DNA of 64,000 bases, taken from contig CAVQVT010000011.1 in the NCBI GenBank assembly GCA_963717255.1, positions 1 through 64,000 of the forward strand, given 5' to 3'. The translations under genes and the position numbers were made by a program. The DNA is from CAIYQJ01 sp963717255. Lineage in GTDB: Bacteria; Chloroflexota; Limnocylindria; Limnocylindrales; CSP1-4. The notes beneath the pieces are model-generated. The model had not been told where the DNA came from and did not search any database. It worked only from the letters and a program-made list of their open reading frames with translations. Of this stretch, positions 25,127 through 34,168 are shown in pieces; position 1 is the first letter of the stretch; every line of letters begins with the position of its first letter.

Positions 25127-26085
25127 GGACCCTCGAGGTGGCCGTCCCGCCGAGATCCGCGGGCCAGCGCCTCGATCGGTTCGCCGCCGACCGCACGGGC
25201 CTCTCGCGGTCGTACGTCCAGCGGCTCATCGTGGACGGCCTGGTGGTCCTCGACGGCGCTCCGGCGAAGGCGAACACGCTGCTGCCGAGCGGCGGGGTCA
25301 TCCGTGTCGAGGTGCCGGACCCGGTCCCGCTGGAGCTCGAGGCCGAGGAGATCCCCCTGGACGTCGTCTACGAGGACGACGACATCCTCATCGTGGACAA
25401 GCCGTCGGGCCTCGTCGTCCACCCGGCGCCGGGCCACGCCGGCGGCACGCTCGTGAACGCACTGCTCGCCCGCGACACGACGTACGGCGGGATCGCCGGG
25501 GTCCAGCGCCCCGGGATCGTGCACCGGCTCGACCGGGACACGTCCGGGCTGCTGATGGTCGCGAAGGACGACCGCGCGCAGGCCAGCCTGATGGCGCAGC
25601 TCAAGGCGCGTCGGGTGAAGAAGACCTACCTCGCGCTGGTCGAGGGGGCGGTGGAGGCGCCCCTCGGGCGGATCGAGGCCCCGATCGGGCGCGATCCGCG
25701 GAACCGGCTCAGGCGGGCGGTCGCGTCCGACGGCCAGCCGGCGACCACCGGTTACCGGGTCCGCGAGCGACTGCCGGGGTGGACGCTGCTGGAGGTGGAC
25801 CTCGTCACGGGCCGCACCCATCAGATCCGCGTCCACATGGCGGCCCTCGGGCACTCGGTGGCAGGGGACCCGGTGTACGGCACGGGAACCGCCCGCAAGG
25901 GTCCCGACGGGCTGGACCGGCTCTTCCTGCATGCCTGGCGGCTGGAGCTGCAGTCGCCCGCCGACGGTCACCTGATCCGGGCCGTCGCCCCGCTCCCGGC
26001 CGAGCTCGAGACGGTCCTCGACGGGCTCCGCCTCCGCGCGGCCGCGCTCGACGGCCTGCCCACCGCCGACAGGATCGGCCGATGA
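25123..26085 (+). CDS. rluD: 23S rRNA pseudouridine synthase, RluD/YlyB type
   Basis: 320 residues. N-terminal S4 RNA-binding domain (about 14-70), then the RluA-type catalytic domain with the signature HRLDRDTSGLL near residue 128 carrying the catalytic Asp, and GRTHQIRVH near residue 228. It modifies uridines in 23S rRNA. ATGA overlaps join it to lspA and gmk. Exact target sites cannot be told from sequence. Confidence 0.93.
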   Translation: MRTLEVAVPPRSAGQRLDRFAADRTGLSRSYVQRLIVDGLVVLDGAPAKANTLLPSGGVIRVEVPDPVPLELEAEEIPLDVVYEDDDILIVDKPSGLVVHPAPGHAGGTLVNALLARDTTYGGIAGVQRPGIVHRLDRDTSGLLMVAKDDRAQASLMAQLKARRVKKTYLALVEGAVEAPLGRIEAPIGRDPRNRLRRAVASDGQPATTGYRVRERLPGWTLLEVDLVTGRTHQIRVHMAALGHSVAGDPVYGTGTARKGPDGLDRLFLHAWRLELQSPADGHLIRAVAPLPAELETVLDGLRLRAAALDGLPTADRIGR

Positions 26086-26702
26086 CGCCGCCGGTCCTCG
26101 GCGCGCCCGGGGCGCTCCTCGTGATCATCAGCGGCCCGTCCGGGGTGGGGAAGGACACGATCATCGCCGCGATGCGCCGCTTGCCCAGGGCGGCCGCGTA
26201 CCACTACGTCGTGACGTGCACGACTCGCGCCCCCCGGCCGGGGGAGGTGGACGGGATCGACTACCGGTTCCTCGCGCCCGAGGCGTTCGCGCGGATGCGC
26301 GAGGCGGCCGGCTTCCTCGAGTGCGCGGAGGTCCACGGCAACTGGTACGGGACGCCGCGCGACAGCGTCCGCGCCGCCCTCGCCGCCGGCCGCCACGTCG
26401 TCCTGAAGATCGACGTCCAGGGGGCCGCCACCGTGAAGCGCGAGGTCCACGACGCGCTCCTGATCTTCCTCATGCCGCCGTCGACGGAGGAGCTCTTCAC
26501 CCGTCTCCGGGCACGCGGCACCGAGTCCGCGCACGAGCTGGAGATCCGCCAGCGCAACGCGATGCACGAGCTGGCGCGACGCGACGATTACGATCATGTC
26601 GTGGAGAACCGGACGGGTGAGATCGACCGGACGGCCGCCGCCATCGTGAGGATCATCGACGACGAGCAGCGCGCGCACGCCGACCGACGCCTCCGCGTCT
26701 GA
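26082..26702 (+). CDS. gmk: Guanylate kinase
   Basis: 206 residues. P-loop SGPSGVGKDT near residue 15, the GMP-binding region TTRAPRPGEVDGIDY near residue 47, and DVQGA near residue 112. It phosphorylates GMP/dGMP. The ATG overlaps the rluD stop and priA follows 4 nt after; gmk-priA-def-fmt order is conserved across bacteria. No rpoZ lies between, unlike many genomes. Confidence 0.95.
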   Translation: MTPPVLGAPGALLVIISGPSGVGKDTIIAAMRRLPRAAAYHYVVTCTTRAPRPGEVDGIDYRFLAPEAFARMREAAGFLECAEVHGNWYGTPRDSVRAALAAGRHVVLKIDVQGAATVKREVHDALLIFLMPPSTEELFTRLRARGTESAHELEIRQRNAMHELARRDDYDHVVENRTGEIDRTAAAIVRIIDDEQRAHADRRLRV

Positions 26703-26706
26703 CGAC

Positions 26707-29190
26707 GTGGAGCGGCCGCCCGACGAGCCCGCCGGAGCCGAGCCCCGGTCCGAGGCGCCCGCGGCGTGGGTCCAGGTCGCGGTGGACGCGGCGGGCGCCG
26801 GCGGCGACCAGCCGTACACGTACCACTTGACCGCCGCGAGCGCGGACGTCCGGCCGGGCGAGGCGGTCCTCGTGGATTTCGGGCGGCGCCGCGCGCTCGG
26901 CGTCGTGCTCGATCGTCTCGCGGAGGATCCGGGCGTCCCGACGAAGCCGGTCGTCTCCCGCGTCCGCGCGGACGGGCCGATCCTGCCCCCCCTGTCGTTA
27001 GCGCTGGCGGCGTCGATCTCGGAGACGTACCTCGCGCCGCCCGCGGCGACGATCCGGGCGATGCTGCCGCCGCGGACGCTCGAGCGCGTCGAGCTCATCG
27101 CAGAGCGGGTCCCGGGCCGGGAGGGAGCGGCCGGGGAGGACCCGTGGACGGGGGACATCCTCGCGGGTCTCGAGACGGGCCCGCGTCCCGCCGCTGAGCT
27201 GCTCGGCGACCTCGGCCGCGCCGCCGGGCTCCGCCGCCTCCACGACCTCGAGGCGCGCGGCCTCGTCCACCTGGCGTGGGAGCTCCGCGCTGCCGGCGCG
27301 GGCCCCCGGTACGACCGGTGGCTCCACCTCACCGACGTCGGGCGCGACGCGCTCGCGGCGGCCGCGGAGCGACGCGCCGTCGCCGGTGGGCGGCTAGGGC
27401 CGCGCCAGGCCGCCGCGCTCGCGGATCTCGCCGCTGACCCGGACGGCGTGCCGGCCGCGCGCATCGCGGCGTCGCACGGGAGCGCCGTCCCCGCTGCGCT
27501 CGTGCGACGTGGTCTCGCCGTCGCCGACGTGCGCGAGCGGGGACGCCGGCCGCTGGCGGGGCGGGCGGCGGGGCGCCGTGGGGGCAGACCCCCCGGCGCG
27601 GACCTCTCCGCCGAGCAGGCGACCGCCGTCGCGGCGATCGGCACCGCGATCGCGGCACGCGACTCGCGGCCGATGCTCATCGACGGAGTCACCGGCGGCG
27701 GCCGGACGGCTGTCTACGTCGAGGCGATCGCGCTCTCCCTCGCCGCGGGCCGGCCCGCGCTCGTCCTCGTGCCCGAGGTCGCGCTGGCGACGCCGCTCCT
27801 CGACCGCATCCGGGCGGACCTCGACGCCGAGGTCGCGGTCCTGCACTCGGCGCTCGGCGAGGGCGAGAGGACCGATGAATGGCGCCGGATCCGGGCCGGC
27901 GCGGCGGACGTGGTCGTGGGGACGCGCATCGCGGTCGCCGCGCCACTGGCCGACGTGGGCCTGATCGTCGTGGACGAGGAGCACGACCCCGCGTACAAGA
28001 GCGACCGCCTGCCGCGGCTCCAGGCGCGCGACGTCGCCGTCCGCCTCGGCGCGCTCGCCGGCGCCGCCGTCGTCCTCGGCAGCGCCACGCCCGCCGTCGA
28101 GACGTACGGACGCGCGCTCGACGGGACCTACGGCCGCGTCACGCTCCCGGCGCGGCTCGCCGGGGAGGCGCCCGTCGTCGAGGTCGTGGACCTGCGCGCG
28201 GAGCTTGCCGCGGGCAACCGCGGGCTGCTGTCGCGCCGGCTCGTCGAGGCGGTCGCGGCGCTCGACGTCGATGCCGGCGAGCGGGCGATCCTCGTGATGA
28301 ACCGCCGCGGGGCGGCCTCGGTCGTCCTGTGTCGCGACTGTGGGCGCGTCGAGACCTGCCCTGACTGCGACCGGCCGCTGGTCTACCACGAGGCCGCCTC
28401 CGTCCTCCGCTGCCACCACTGCGGGGCGTCCGCGCCGGTGCCGCATCGATGCCGCGCCTGCGGCTCGGCGCGCGTCCGGTACCTCGGCGGTGGGACCGAG
28501 CGGATCGAGCGCGAGGTCCGCGACCTCTTCCCGGGCCTGCGCGTGGGCCGTCTCGATCGCGACGTGGTCGAGCGCAAGGGCGAGGCGGTCCGGGTGGTGG
28601 ACGCGTTCGCCGAGGGGCGGCTCGACGTCCTCGTCGGCACCAGCCTCGTCACCAAGGGGCTCGACATCCCCGAGGTGACCCTTGTCGGGGTCGTCTCCGC
28701 CGACGTGGCGCTGAACCTCCCGGACGAACGGGCGGCGGAGCGGACCCTCCAGCTCGTCGTCCAGGCGGTCGGCCGGGCCGGCCGAGGGGAGCGGCCCGGC
28801 CGTGCGATCGTCCAGACGTACCTGCCGGACCACGCGGTCATGCGCGCCGTGGCGACCGGCGACGTCGCCTCGTTCTACGCGTCCGAGCTGGCCTTCCGGC
28901 GGCTCGTCGGCTCGCCGCCGTTCGGGCGCCTCGTCAAGCTCACGATCGCCCTGGCCGACCGGGAGGCGGGGCGGCGCGCCGCCCTGGAGATGGCGGCGAC
29001 GCTGCGCGACCGGGCCCTCGCGCGCGGCGCCGCCACCGCGGTCATCGGCCCGGCCCCCGCCTACGTCGCCCGTCGCGCCGGGCGGTGGCGGTGGAACGTG
29101 GCGCTGCGGGGCGCCGACCCGGTCGTGCTGCTCGATGGCGCACCCCAGTCGCCGTGGATCGTGGACGTGGACCCCGAATCCCTGCTCTGA
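26707..29190 (+). CDS. priA: Primosomal protein N' (PriA), atypical Walker A
   Basis: 827 residues. N-terminal 3'-DNA-binding domain (about 20-110), winged-helix region, then a superfamily 2 helicase core. The P-loop reads TGGGRTAVY (about residues 324-332), with Arg in place of the Lys that contacts ATP; DEEHDP near residue 425 is intact. A zinc-binding region has eight Cys in CxxC pairs (about 540-590), and the C-terminal motifs QAVGRAGRG are normal. It restarts replication forks. Actinobacterial PriA also loses the P-loop Lys, so helicase activity may be lost here. Confidence 0.92.
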   Translation: MERPPDEPAGAEPRSEAPAAWVQVAVDAAGAGGDQPYTYHLTAASADVRPGEAVLVDFGRRRALGVVLDRLAEDPGVPTKPVVSRVRADGPILPPLSLALAASISETYLAPPAATIRAMLPPRTLERVELIAERVPGREGAAGEDPWTGDILAGLETGPRPAAELLGDLGRAAGLRRLHDLEARGLVHLAWELRAAGAGPRYDRWLHLTDVGRDALAAAAERRAVAGGRLGPRQAAALADLAADPDGVPAARIAASHGSAVPAALVRRGLAVADVRERGRRPLAGRAAGRRGGRPPGADLSAEQATAVAAIGTAIAARDSRPMLIDGVTGGGRTAVYVEAIALSLAAGRPALVLVPEVALATPLLDRIRADLDAEVAVLHSALGEGERTDEWRRIRAGAADVVVGTRIAVAAPLADVGLIVVDEEHDPAYKSDRLPRLQARDVAVRLGALAGAAVVLGSATPAVETYGRALDGTYGRVTLPARLAGEAPVVEVVDLRAELAAGNRGLLSRRLVEAVAALDVDAGERAILVMNRRGAASVVLCRDCGRVETCPDCDRPLVYHEAASVLRCHHCGASAPVPHRCRACGSARVRYLGGGTERIEREVRDLFPGLRVGRLDRDVVERKGEAVRVVDAFAEGRLDVLVGTSLVTKGLDIPEVTLVGVVSADVALNLPDERAAERTLQLVVQAVGRAGRGERPGRAIVQTYLPDHAVMRAVATGDVASFYASELAFRRLVGSPPFGRLVKLTIALADREAGRRAALEMAATLRDRALARGAATAVIGPAPAYVARRAGRWRWNVALRGADPVVLLDGAPQSPWIVDVDPESLL

Positions 29191-29290
29191 AGCCGGCCCG
29201 TCCGGCCGGCCGTCATCCGCGTCGGGCCGGCCCCCGCCCGCGGGCGTCCGGGACCGCCCCGGGCCGGCCGGAGTGCCCGGACCCCTCGGC

Positions 29291-29296
29291 TATACT
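29291..29296 (+). promoter_or_regulatory. Candidate -10 for def (leaderless)
   Basis: TATACT ends 7 nt before the def ATG, which places the start of transcription at or within a base or two of the A of ATG. Confidence 0.55.
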
Positions 29297-29303
29297 CGCC
29301 GCC

Positions 29304-29828
29304 ATGAGCGTGCTCCCGATCCTCACCCTCGGCGACCCCCGCCTGCGCCTTCAGGGTCGTCCCGTGGACTCCTTCGGCAAGTACCTCCACGAGCTGATCG
29401 ACGACCTGACGGACACGATGCGCCACGCGCCCGGGGTCGGCCTCGCGGCGCCGCAGCTGGGCGAGGCCGTGGACGTGGCGGTCGTGGAGGTGAGCGGACG
29501 CCTCCTCGAGCTCGTGAACCCGCGGATCGTCCGTGCCGACGGGACGGACCGTGACCTGGAGGGGTGCCTGTCGATCCCGGGCTTCTTCGCGTACGTCACG
29601 CGCTCGGAGAAGGTCTGGATCGTCGCGCAGGACCGCCGGGGGAAGAAGTACAAGGTCGCCGGCTCCGGACTGCTCGGGCGCGCCCTCCAGCACGAGCTGG
29701 ACCACCTCGACGGGAAGCTCTTCATCGACTACCTGACGGACCTCGAGACCGAGCTCATCCCGGTCGGCAGGCTCGGGGAGGAAGGGGTCGACGGGGAGGA
29801 GCGCGAGGCACTCGCGCGCCGCGGCTGA
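29304..29828 (+). CDS. def: Peptide deformylase
   Basis: 174 residues. All three motifs: GVGLAAPQLG near residue 39, EGCLSIPG near residue 88 (metal Cys) and QHELDHLDG near residue 131 (metal His residues and catalytic Glu). It removes formyl groups from new proteins. Followed 5 nt later by fmt, which does the opposite step on initiator tRNA. No Shine-Dalgarno precedes the ATG; the -10 is 7 nt upstream. Confidence 0.97.
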   Translation: MSVLPILTLGDPRLRLQGRPVDSFGKYLHELIDDLTDTMRHAPGVGLAAPQLGEAVDVAVVEVSGRLLELVNPRIVRADGTDRDLEGCLSIPGFFAYVTRSEKVWIVAQDRRGKKYKVAGSGLLGRALQHELDHLDGKLFIDYLTDLETELIPVGRLGEEGVDGEEREALARRG

Positions 29829-29833
29829 ACGCC

Positions 29834-30889
29834 GTGGAGGACCGGACCCCACCCGCTGTCGACGCACCCACGGGACGGCCGGCGCGGATCGTCTTCTTCG
29901 GCTCCGGGACCTTCGCCCTGACGCTGCTCGACGCTCTTCTCGCCGACCCGGCCACCGCGCTCGTCGCGATCGTGTCCACGCCGGACCGTCCGGCCGGGCG
30001 CGACGCCCTCCGGAAGCCGACGCCGGTCGCTGCACGGGCGCGCGCGGTCGGCGCCGACCTGCGGCAGCCCGCGACGCTGCGCGACGACGCCGCGGTCGCG
30101 ATGCTCCGCGACCTGGCGCCGGACGTCGCGGTCGTCGCCGACTACGGACGGATCGTGCCGGAGGTCCTGCTGGGGATCCCACGGCGCGGGTTCCTCAACG
30201 TGCACCCGTCGCTCCTCCCGCGGCACCGCGGCGCGACGCCGGTCCCCGCGACGGTGGCCGCCGGGGACGCCGAGACGGGCGTGACCGTGATCGCGATGGA
30301 CGCTGGCGTGGACACGGGTCCGATCGTCGCCATGGCGCGCCGGGCGCTCGACGGAGCGGAGTCCGCGCCCGACCTTGAGGCGGTGCTCGCACGCGACGCC
30401 GCCGCCCTCCTCTCGGCGACGCTGGGGCCGTGGCTCGATGGTGCTCTGGCGAGCGTGCCGCAGCCGGCGGATGGCGCGACGGTGACGCGGCCGCTCCGCC
30501 GCGAGGACGGCCGCCTGGATCCCGCTGAGCCCGCCGCCGTCCTCGAGCGTCGGGTGCGGGCGCACCGGCCGTGGCCGGGGTCGTTCGTGGAGGTCCCGCA
30601 GGGCCGTCTCATCGTCCTGGAGGCCGCGCTGGCGGGGGAGGCGGGCGAGGCGGCGCGCGCTGCCACGCGCGCCGGCACCTCGGGGTGGCCGACGCCGGCG
30701 GACGTGCCCGCCGGCACGATCGTCGCCGACGACGACGGGATCGCGCTCGCCACGTCCGCGGGGCTGCTCCGGCTGGGGCGCGTCCAGCTCGCCGGAGGCC
30801 GGCCCATGACCGGCGCGGAGCTGCGGCGCGGGCGGCCGGCCGTCGTGGGCGCGTCGGTGCGTGCCCCCGTGCGAGAATCGACGCGATGA
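29834..30889 (+). CDS. fmt: Methionyl-tRNA formyltransferase
   Basis: 351 residues. Formyl-transfer domain with the FFGSGTFAL start, VADYGRIVPEVLL, the catalytic region LNVHPSLLPRHRGATP (Asn, His) near residue 122 and a DTGPIV motif near residue 157; C-terminal OB-like domain from about residue 215. It makes fMet-tRNA for initiation. GTG start; the stop overlaps the rlmN ATG. Pairs with def. Confidence 0.95.
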   Translation: MEDRTPPAVDAPTGRPARIVFFGSGTFALTLLDALLADPATALVAIVSTPDRPAGRDALRKPTPVAARARAVGADLRQPATLRDDAAVAMLRDLAPDVAVVADYGRIVPEVLLGIPRRGFLNVHPSLLPRHRGATPVPATVAAGDAETGVTVIAMDAGVDTGPIVAMARRALDGAESAPDLEAVLARDAAALLSATLGPWLDGALASVPQPADGATVTRPLRREDGRLDPAEPAAVLERRVRAHRPWPGSFVEVPQGRLIVLEAALAGEAGEAARAATRAGTSGWPTPADVPAGTIVADDDGIALATSAGLLRLGRVQLAGGRPMTGAELRRGRPAVVGASVRAPVRESTR

Positions 30890-32151
30890 CGAAGACGACG
30901 AACGACCGCCGGCGCGCGCGCGGCGACGAGACGGCTGCCCCTGCCGGTGGCCCGTCACTGGAGGAGAAGGGACGGGGGGGCGACACGCTCCGGCCGGGTC
31001 TCTCCGCGGTCGAGCCGGACGATCTCCGCGCATGGATGCGGGACGCCGGGCAGCCGGCATACCGGGCCGCGCAGGTCGCGGATGGGCTGTGGGGCGGGAG
31101 GGCCACCGGCCTGGACGAGCTGCGGACCCTGCCGGCGGCGCTCCGCGCGCGGCTCGACGCCGACTTCCGTTTCGACACCCTCGCCGCCACCGACGTGCGC
31201 GACGCCGACGACGGCCGGACGGAGTGCGCCCTGCACCAGCTCGCGGACGGCGCGTCGATCGAATCGGTCCTCATGCACTATCCGGCCCGCGGTGAGCGGC
31301 GAGCGCGCGACACCCTGTGCATCTCCAGCCAGGCCGGCTGTGCGGTGGGGTGCCCGTTCTGCGCGACGGGTGAGCTGGGGCTCGCGCGCGACCTCGAGGT
31401 CGCGGAGATCGTCGACCAGGTCCGCGCGGTGACCCGCCGTCTGACAGCGCGGGGCCGCCGCCTGACCAACGTCGTCTTCATGGGCATGGGCGAGCCGTTC
31501 CTCAACCTCGACCGCGTGCTCGCGGCGGCCGCGATCCTCACCGATCCGGCGCGGATCGGCCTGGGAGCCCGGCACATCACCCTGTCCACCTCGGGCGTGG
31601 TCCCCGGGATCCGGCGCCTCACGCGGATGGCCCCGCAATACACGCTCGCGGTCTCGCTCCACGCCGCACGGGATCCTCTCCGCGACGTCCTCGTCCCCCT
31701 GAACCGCCGCTGGCCCGTGGCGCAGGTCGTGTCGGCCGCGTCGGAGTACCAGGTGGCCACGGGGCGCCGGGTGAGCTACGAGTACGTGATGATCGACGGC
31801 GTGAACGACACGCCGGCGGACGTCGCGGCCCTCGTCGATCTGCTTCGCGGCCGGCGCGCGCACGTGAACCTCATCCCGATGAACGATGTCGCTCACACGC
31901 CCTGGCGCGCGACGCCGACCGACCGCATCGAGGCCTTCGCCGTCGGACTCCAGTCGGGGGGCATCGGGACGACCGTCCGTCGGAACCGGGGCCGTGAGGT
32001 GGGCGCGGCGTGCGGTCAGCTGGCGGCCGAGCGCGCGGGCGAGTCGTCGCCGCCTGAGATCGCGCGCCGTCGGGCGCTCCTCGTGGAGGAGAGCGCGCGG
32101 GCGCTGCGGGGCGAGCGCCGCGAGGCTCCGCGAGGGAGCGGGCGGCCGTGA
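30886..32151 (+). CDS. rlmN: Dual-specificity RNA methyltransferase RlmN
   Basis: 421 residues. Radical SAM enzyme with CAVGCPFC (CxxxCxxC cluster site) near residue 150, the MGMGEPFLN motif near residue 200, and conserved Cys further on. It methylates C2 of A2503 in 23S rRNA and A37 in some tRNAs. An N-terminal polar extension (about 45 residues) and a C-terminal Arg/Glu-rich tail (about 60 residues) exceed the usual length of 350-370. Overlaps fmt (ATGA) and rpe (GTGA). Confidence 0.94.
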   Translation: MTKTTNDRRRARGDETAAPAGGPSLEEKGRGGDTLRPGLSAVEPDDLRAWMRDAGQPAYRAAQVADGLWGGRATGLDELRTLPAALRARLDADFRFDTLAATDVRDADDGRTECALHQLADGASIESVLMHYPARGERRARDTLCISSQAGCAVGCPFCATGELGLARDLEVAEIVDQVRAVTRRLTARGRRLTNVVFMGMGEPFLNLDRVLAAAAILTDPARIGLGARHITLSTSGVVPGIRRLTRMAPQYTLAVSLHAARDPLRDVLVPLNRRWPVAQVVSAASEYQVATGRRVSYEYVMIDGVNDTPADVAALVDLLRGRRAHVNLIPMNDVAHTPWRATPTDRIEAFAVGLQSGGIGTTVRRNRGREVGAACGQLAAERAGESSPPEIARRRALLVEESARALRGERREAPRGSGRP

Positions 32152-33173
32152 CGCGCGGGCGGGTGCTCGTCGCAGCGAGCATCCTCAACGCCGACCTCGG
32201 GAACCTCGCGCATGCCGTGCGACGCGCCGAGCGCGCGGGCGCGGATCGGATCCACCTGGACGTCATGGACGGGCACTTCGTGCCGAACATGACGTTCGGC
32301 GCGGCGACCGTCGCGGCGCTCCGGCGCGTCACGCGAGTCCCTTTCGATGCGCACTTGATGATCTCCGAGCCGTCGCGCTACGTGGACGAGTTCATCGAGG
32401 CGGGTTGCGACTCGATCACGCTCCACGTCGAGGTGGACGAGCCGATCGAGCCGACGCTCCGGACGATCAGGGCGGCCGGCCGGGCCGCCGGGCTGGCGCT
32501 ACGGCCGGCGACGTCCCTCGCCACTCTCGAGCCGTATCGCGAGGCCCTGGATATCGTGATGGTGATGACCGTGGAGCCGGGCTTCGGCGGCCAGACGTTC
32601 CTCCGCGAACCTGCCCGCAAGCTCCTCGACGCGCGCCGGCTCGTGGACCACCGTCCGTGGAGCGGGGAGCTCCACGTCGATGGCGGCGTGAGCCGGGAGA
32701 CGGCGGAATACGTCGGATCGCTCGGAGCGGACGTGCTCGTCGTGGGCAGCGCGCTCTTCCGCAGTGGTGCCGACCCGGCGCGCGAGACGCGGCTCGTCCG
32801 GAGCCTCGCAGAGGAGGGGTTCGCACACGCCTTCCGCGGGGAGCGACCGCCCGCCCCGCGCGACCGGTGGGTCAGGGTCGCGACCCTGCCGCGCGCCGTC
32901 GGATCGGGCCTGGTCCGCCGTCTCGAGGAGGACGGGATCCCGGCGATCTTCCTGCGCGGGGACGGCGGGATCGAGCCGGACGGCACGCGAGAGTACGACC
33001 TGCTGGTGCCCGTCGCGGCAGAGTCGATCGTGCGCGAGCGGCATGGAGCCTCCCTGGAGGCCGCGGAGGAAGCCGCGGCGATCCGGCGTACGGGCCACGT
33101 CGCGGACGGTGGTGCGACGCGGGCGTCGGCAGCGGCCGCGGACGCGCCGCGGGACGCGGGGGAGGGCGCCTGA
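32148..33173 (+). CDS. rpe: Ribulose-phosphate 3-epimerase with an extra C-terminal domain
   Basis: 341 residues, against about 220 for the family. The TIM-barrel part (1-227) has SILNADLGNL, the metal-site HLDVMDGHFVPN near residue 36, MTVEPGFGGQ and HVDGGV near residue 177. Residues about 240-305 form a second domain (a WVRVATLPRAVGSGLVRRL start) that looks like a DUF2007-type regulatory module: beta strand, helix, a GIPAIF strand, then LLVPVAAES. An Ala-rich tail ends it. The enzyme serves the pentose phosphate pathway. The role of the added domain is unknown. Confidence 0.9.
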   Translation: MTRGRVLVAASILNADLGNLAHAVRRAERAGADRIHLDVMDGHFVPNMTFGAATVAALRRVTRVPFDAHLMISEPSRYVDEFIEAGCDSITLHVEVDEPIEPTLRTIRAAGRAAGLALRPATSLATLEPYREALDIVMVMTVEPGFGGQTFLREPARKLLDARRLVDHRPWSGELHVDGGVSRETAEYVGSLGADVLVVGSALFRSGADPARETRLVRSLAEEGFAHAFRGERPPAPRDRWVRVATLPRAVGSGLVRRLEEDGIPAIFLRGDGGIEPDGTREYDLLVPVAAESIVRERHGASLEAAEEAAAIRRTGHVADGGATRASAAAADAPRDAGEGA

Positions 33174-33619
33174 TGCGCGCGCTCCTTCAGCGTTGTGCGC
33201 GTGCCGAGGTGCGTGTCGACGGCGAGGTCGTGGGGTCGTGCGGCCGCGGATTGCTCGTGCTGCTGGGCGTCGGGCACGGGGACGACGACGCGACAGCGGC
33301 GGGCCTCGCACGCAAGGTGGCGGAGCTCCGGGTCTTCGACGACGCCGACGGCCGGACGAACCTCTCGGTCCTCGACGTCGGCGGCGACGCCCTGGTGGTG
33401 AGCCAGTTCACGCTGTACGCCGACACGCGACGCGGACGACGGCCCGGGTTCACGGACGCCGCGCCTCCCGCGGATGCCGATCGCCTCTACGGCGTCTTCG
33501 CGGATGCCCTCGCGGCGATGGGGCCGCAGGTCGGTCGCGGGCGGTTCGGCGCGGAGATGGAGGTCGAGCTCGTCAACGCCGGCCCCTTCACGATCTGGCT
33601 GGACACGGCCGACCGCTAG
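33173..33619 (+). CDS. dtd: D-aminoacyl-tRNA deacylase
   Basis: 148 residues, full family length. Contains VSQFTLYAD (catalytic SQ motif) near residue 79 and the NAGPFTIWL variant of the cis-Gly-Pro motif near residue 135. It frees tRNAs mischarged with D-amino acids or Gly. The ATG shares its A with the rpe stop (TGATG). Last gene of the ileS-to-dtd run. Confidence 0.96.
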   Translation: MRALLQRCARAEVRVDGEVVGSCGRGLLVLLGVGHGDDDATAAGLARKVAELRVFDDADGRTNLSVLDVGGDALVVSQFTLYADTRRGRRPGFTDAAPPADADRLYGVFADALAAMGPQVGRGRFGAEMEVELVNAGPFTIWLDTADR

Positions 33620-33746
33620 AGCGAGGCCGGTCACCGGTGTCGGGGACGACGGGGTCAGGCGGACCGGGCGCCGCGGCCGAACCGGGGGCGGGCCACGGCA
33701 TGCGGGGCGCCCGGGGTGCGGCGATCTCCGCCTGTTGACGCACGAA

Positions 33747-33784
33747 GGCCCGCGTGGTCCCGTCCGTGACGGGCTCCGCGGGCC
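33747..33784 (-). terminator. Terminator hairpin for rpmB
   Basis: Nested inverted repeat: outer arms GGCCCGCG / CGCGGGCC (8 bp) and inner arms CCCGTC / GACGGG. It lies 34 nt past the rpmB stop; on the minus strand the outer arm is followed by TTCGTGCG. It may also help end the dtd transcript from the other side. The rest of 33620-33817 shows no gene. Confidence 0.5.
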
Positions 33785-33817
33785 CCGGGTGGGGTGTCGG
33801 CGGCCGGGCCGCCGCGC

Positions 33818-34012
33818 TCAGCTCCCCTTGGCGGCGGTGCGCCGGCAGCGGGTGCACACCAGCCGCTTCACCGGCCGGCCACCCTCGAAGACGACGAGCT
33901 GCTGGAGATTGGGCTGGTAGCGGCGATGGGCGCGCACGCGGTTCATCCCGGACGACTGGGGATTGAAGCCGCCCATGGAGACCTTGCCGCAGACCGCGCA
34001 CTGACGAGCCAT
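33818..34012 (-). CDS. rpmB: Ribosomal protein L28
   Basis: 64 residues. The start ARQCAVCGK and the later VCTRCRR give the four-Cys zinc ribbon of the C+ form; the NRVRAHRRYQPNLQ stretch is the rRNA-binding part. GAGG precedes the start on the minus strand. Divergent from asp23-fakA, as rpmB is from yloU-yloV in Bacillus. Confidence 0.97.
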   Translation of the reverse strand: MARQCAVCGKVSMGGFNPQSSGMNRVRAHRRYQPNLQQLVVFEGGRPVKRLVCTRCRRTAAKGS

Positions 34013-34107
34013 CGGATCCTCGTTCGGTGGGTGTCACGTCCCCGGTCGTGCCGGGCGCCCGCGACGCGCACGCAGAGGCAGAGCCCGAGCGTCCACGAGC
34101 GGGGCGG

Positions 34108-34113
34108 TATCAT
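34108..34113 (+). promoter_or_regulatory. Candidate -10 for the asp23-fakA-recG operon
   Basis: TATCAT, 55 nt before the asp23 ATG. It overlaps base for base with the opposite-strand -10 of rpmB. Confidence 0.4.
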
Positions 34114-34117
34114 AGCA
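34109..34117 (-). promoter_or_regulatory. Candidate extended -10 for rpmB
   Basis: TGC TATGAT on the minus strand, about 96 nt before the rpmB ATG. Confidence 0.5.
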
Positions 34118-34168
34118 CACCCGGACCGGCCCTCCCGCCGGCGGTCGAGGACCACCGATGAGGTTCCC

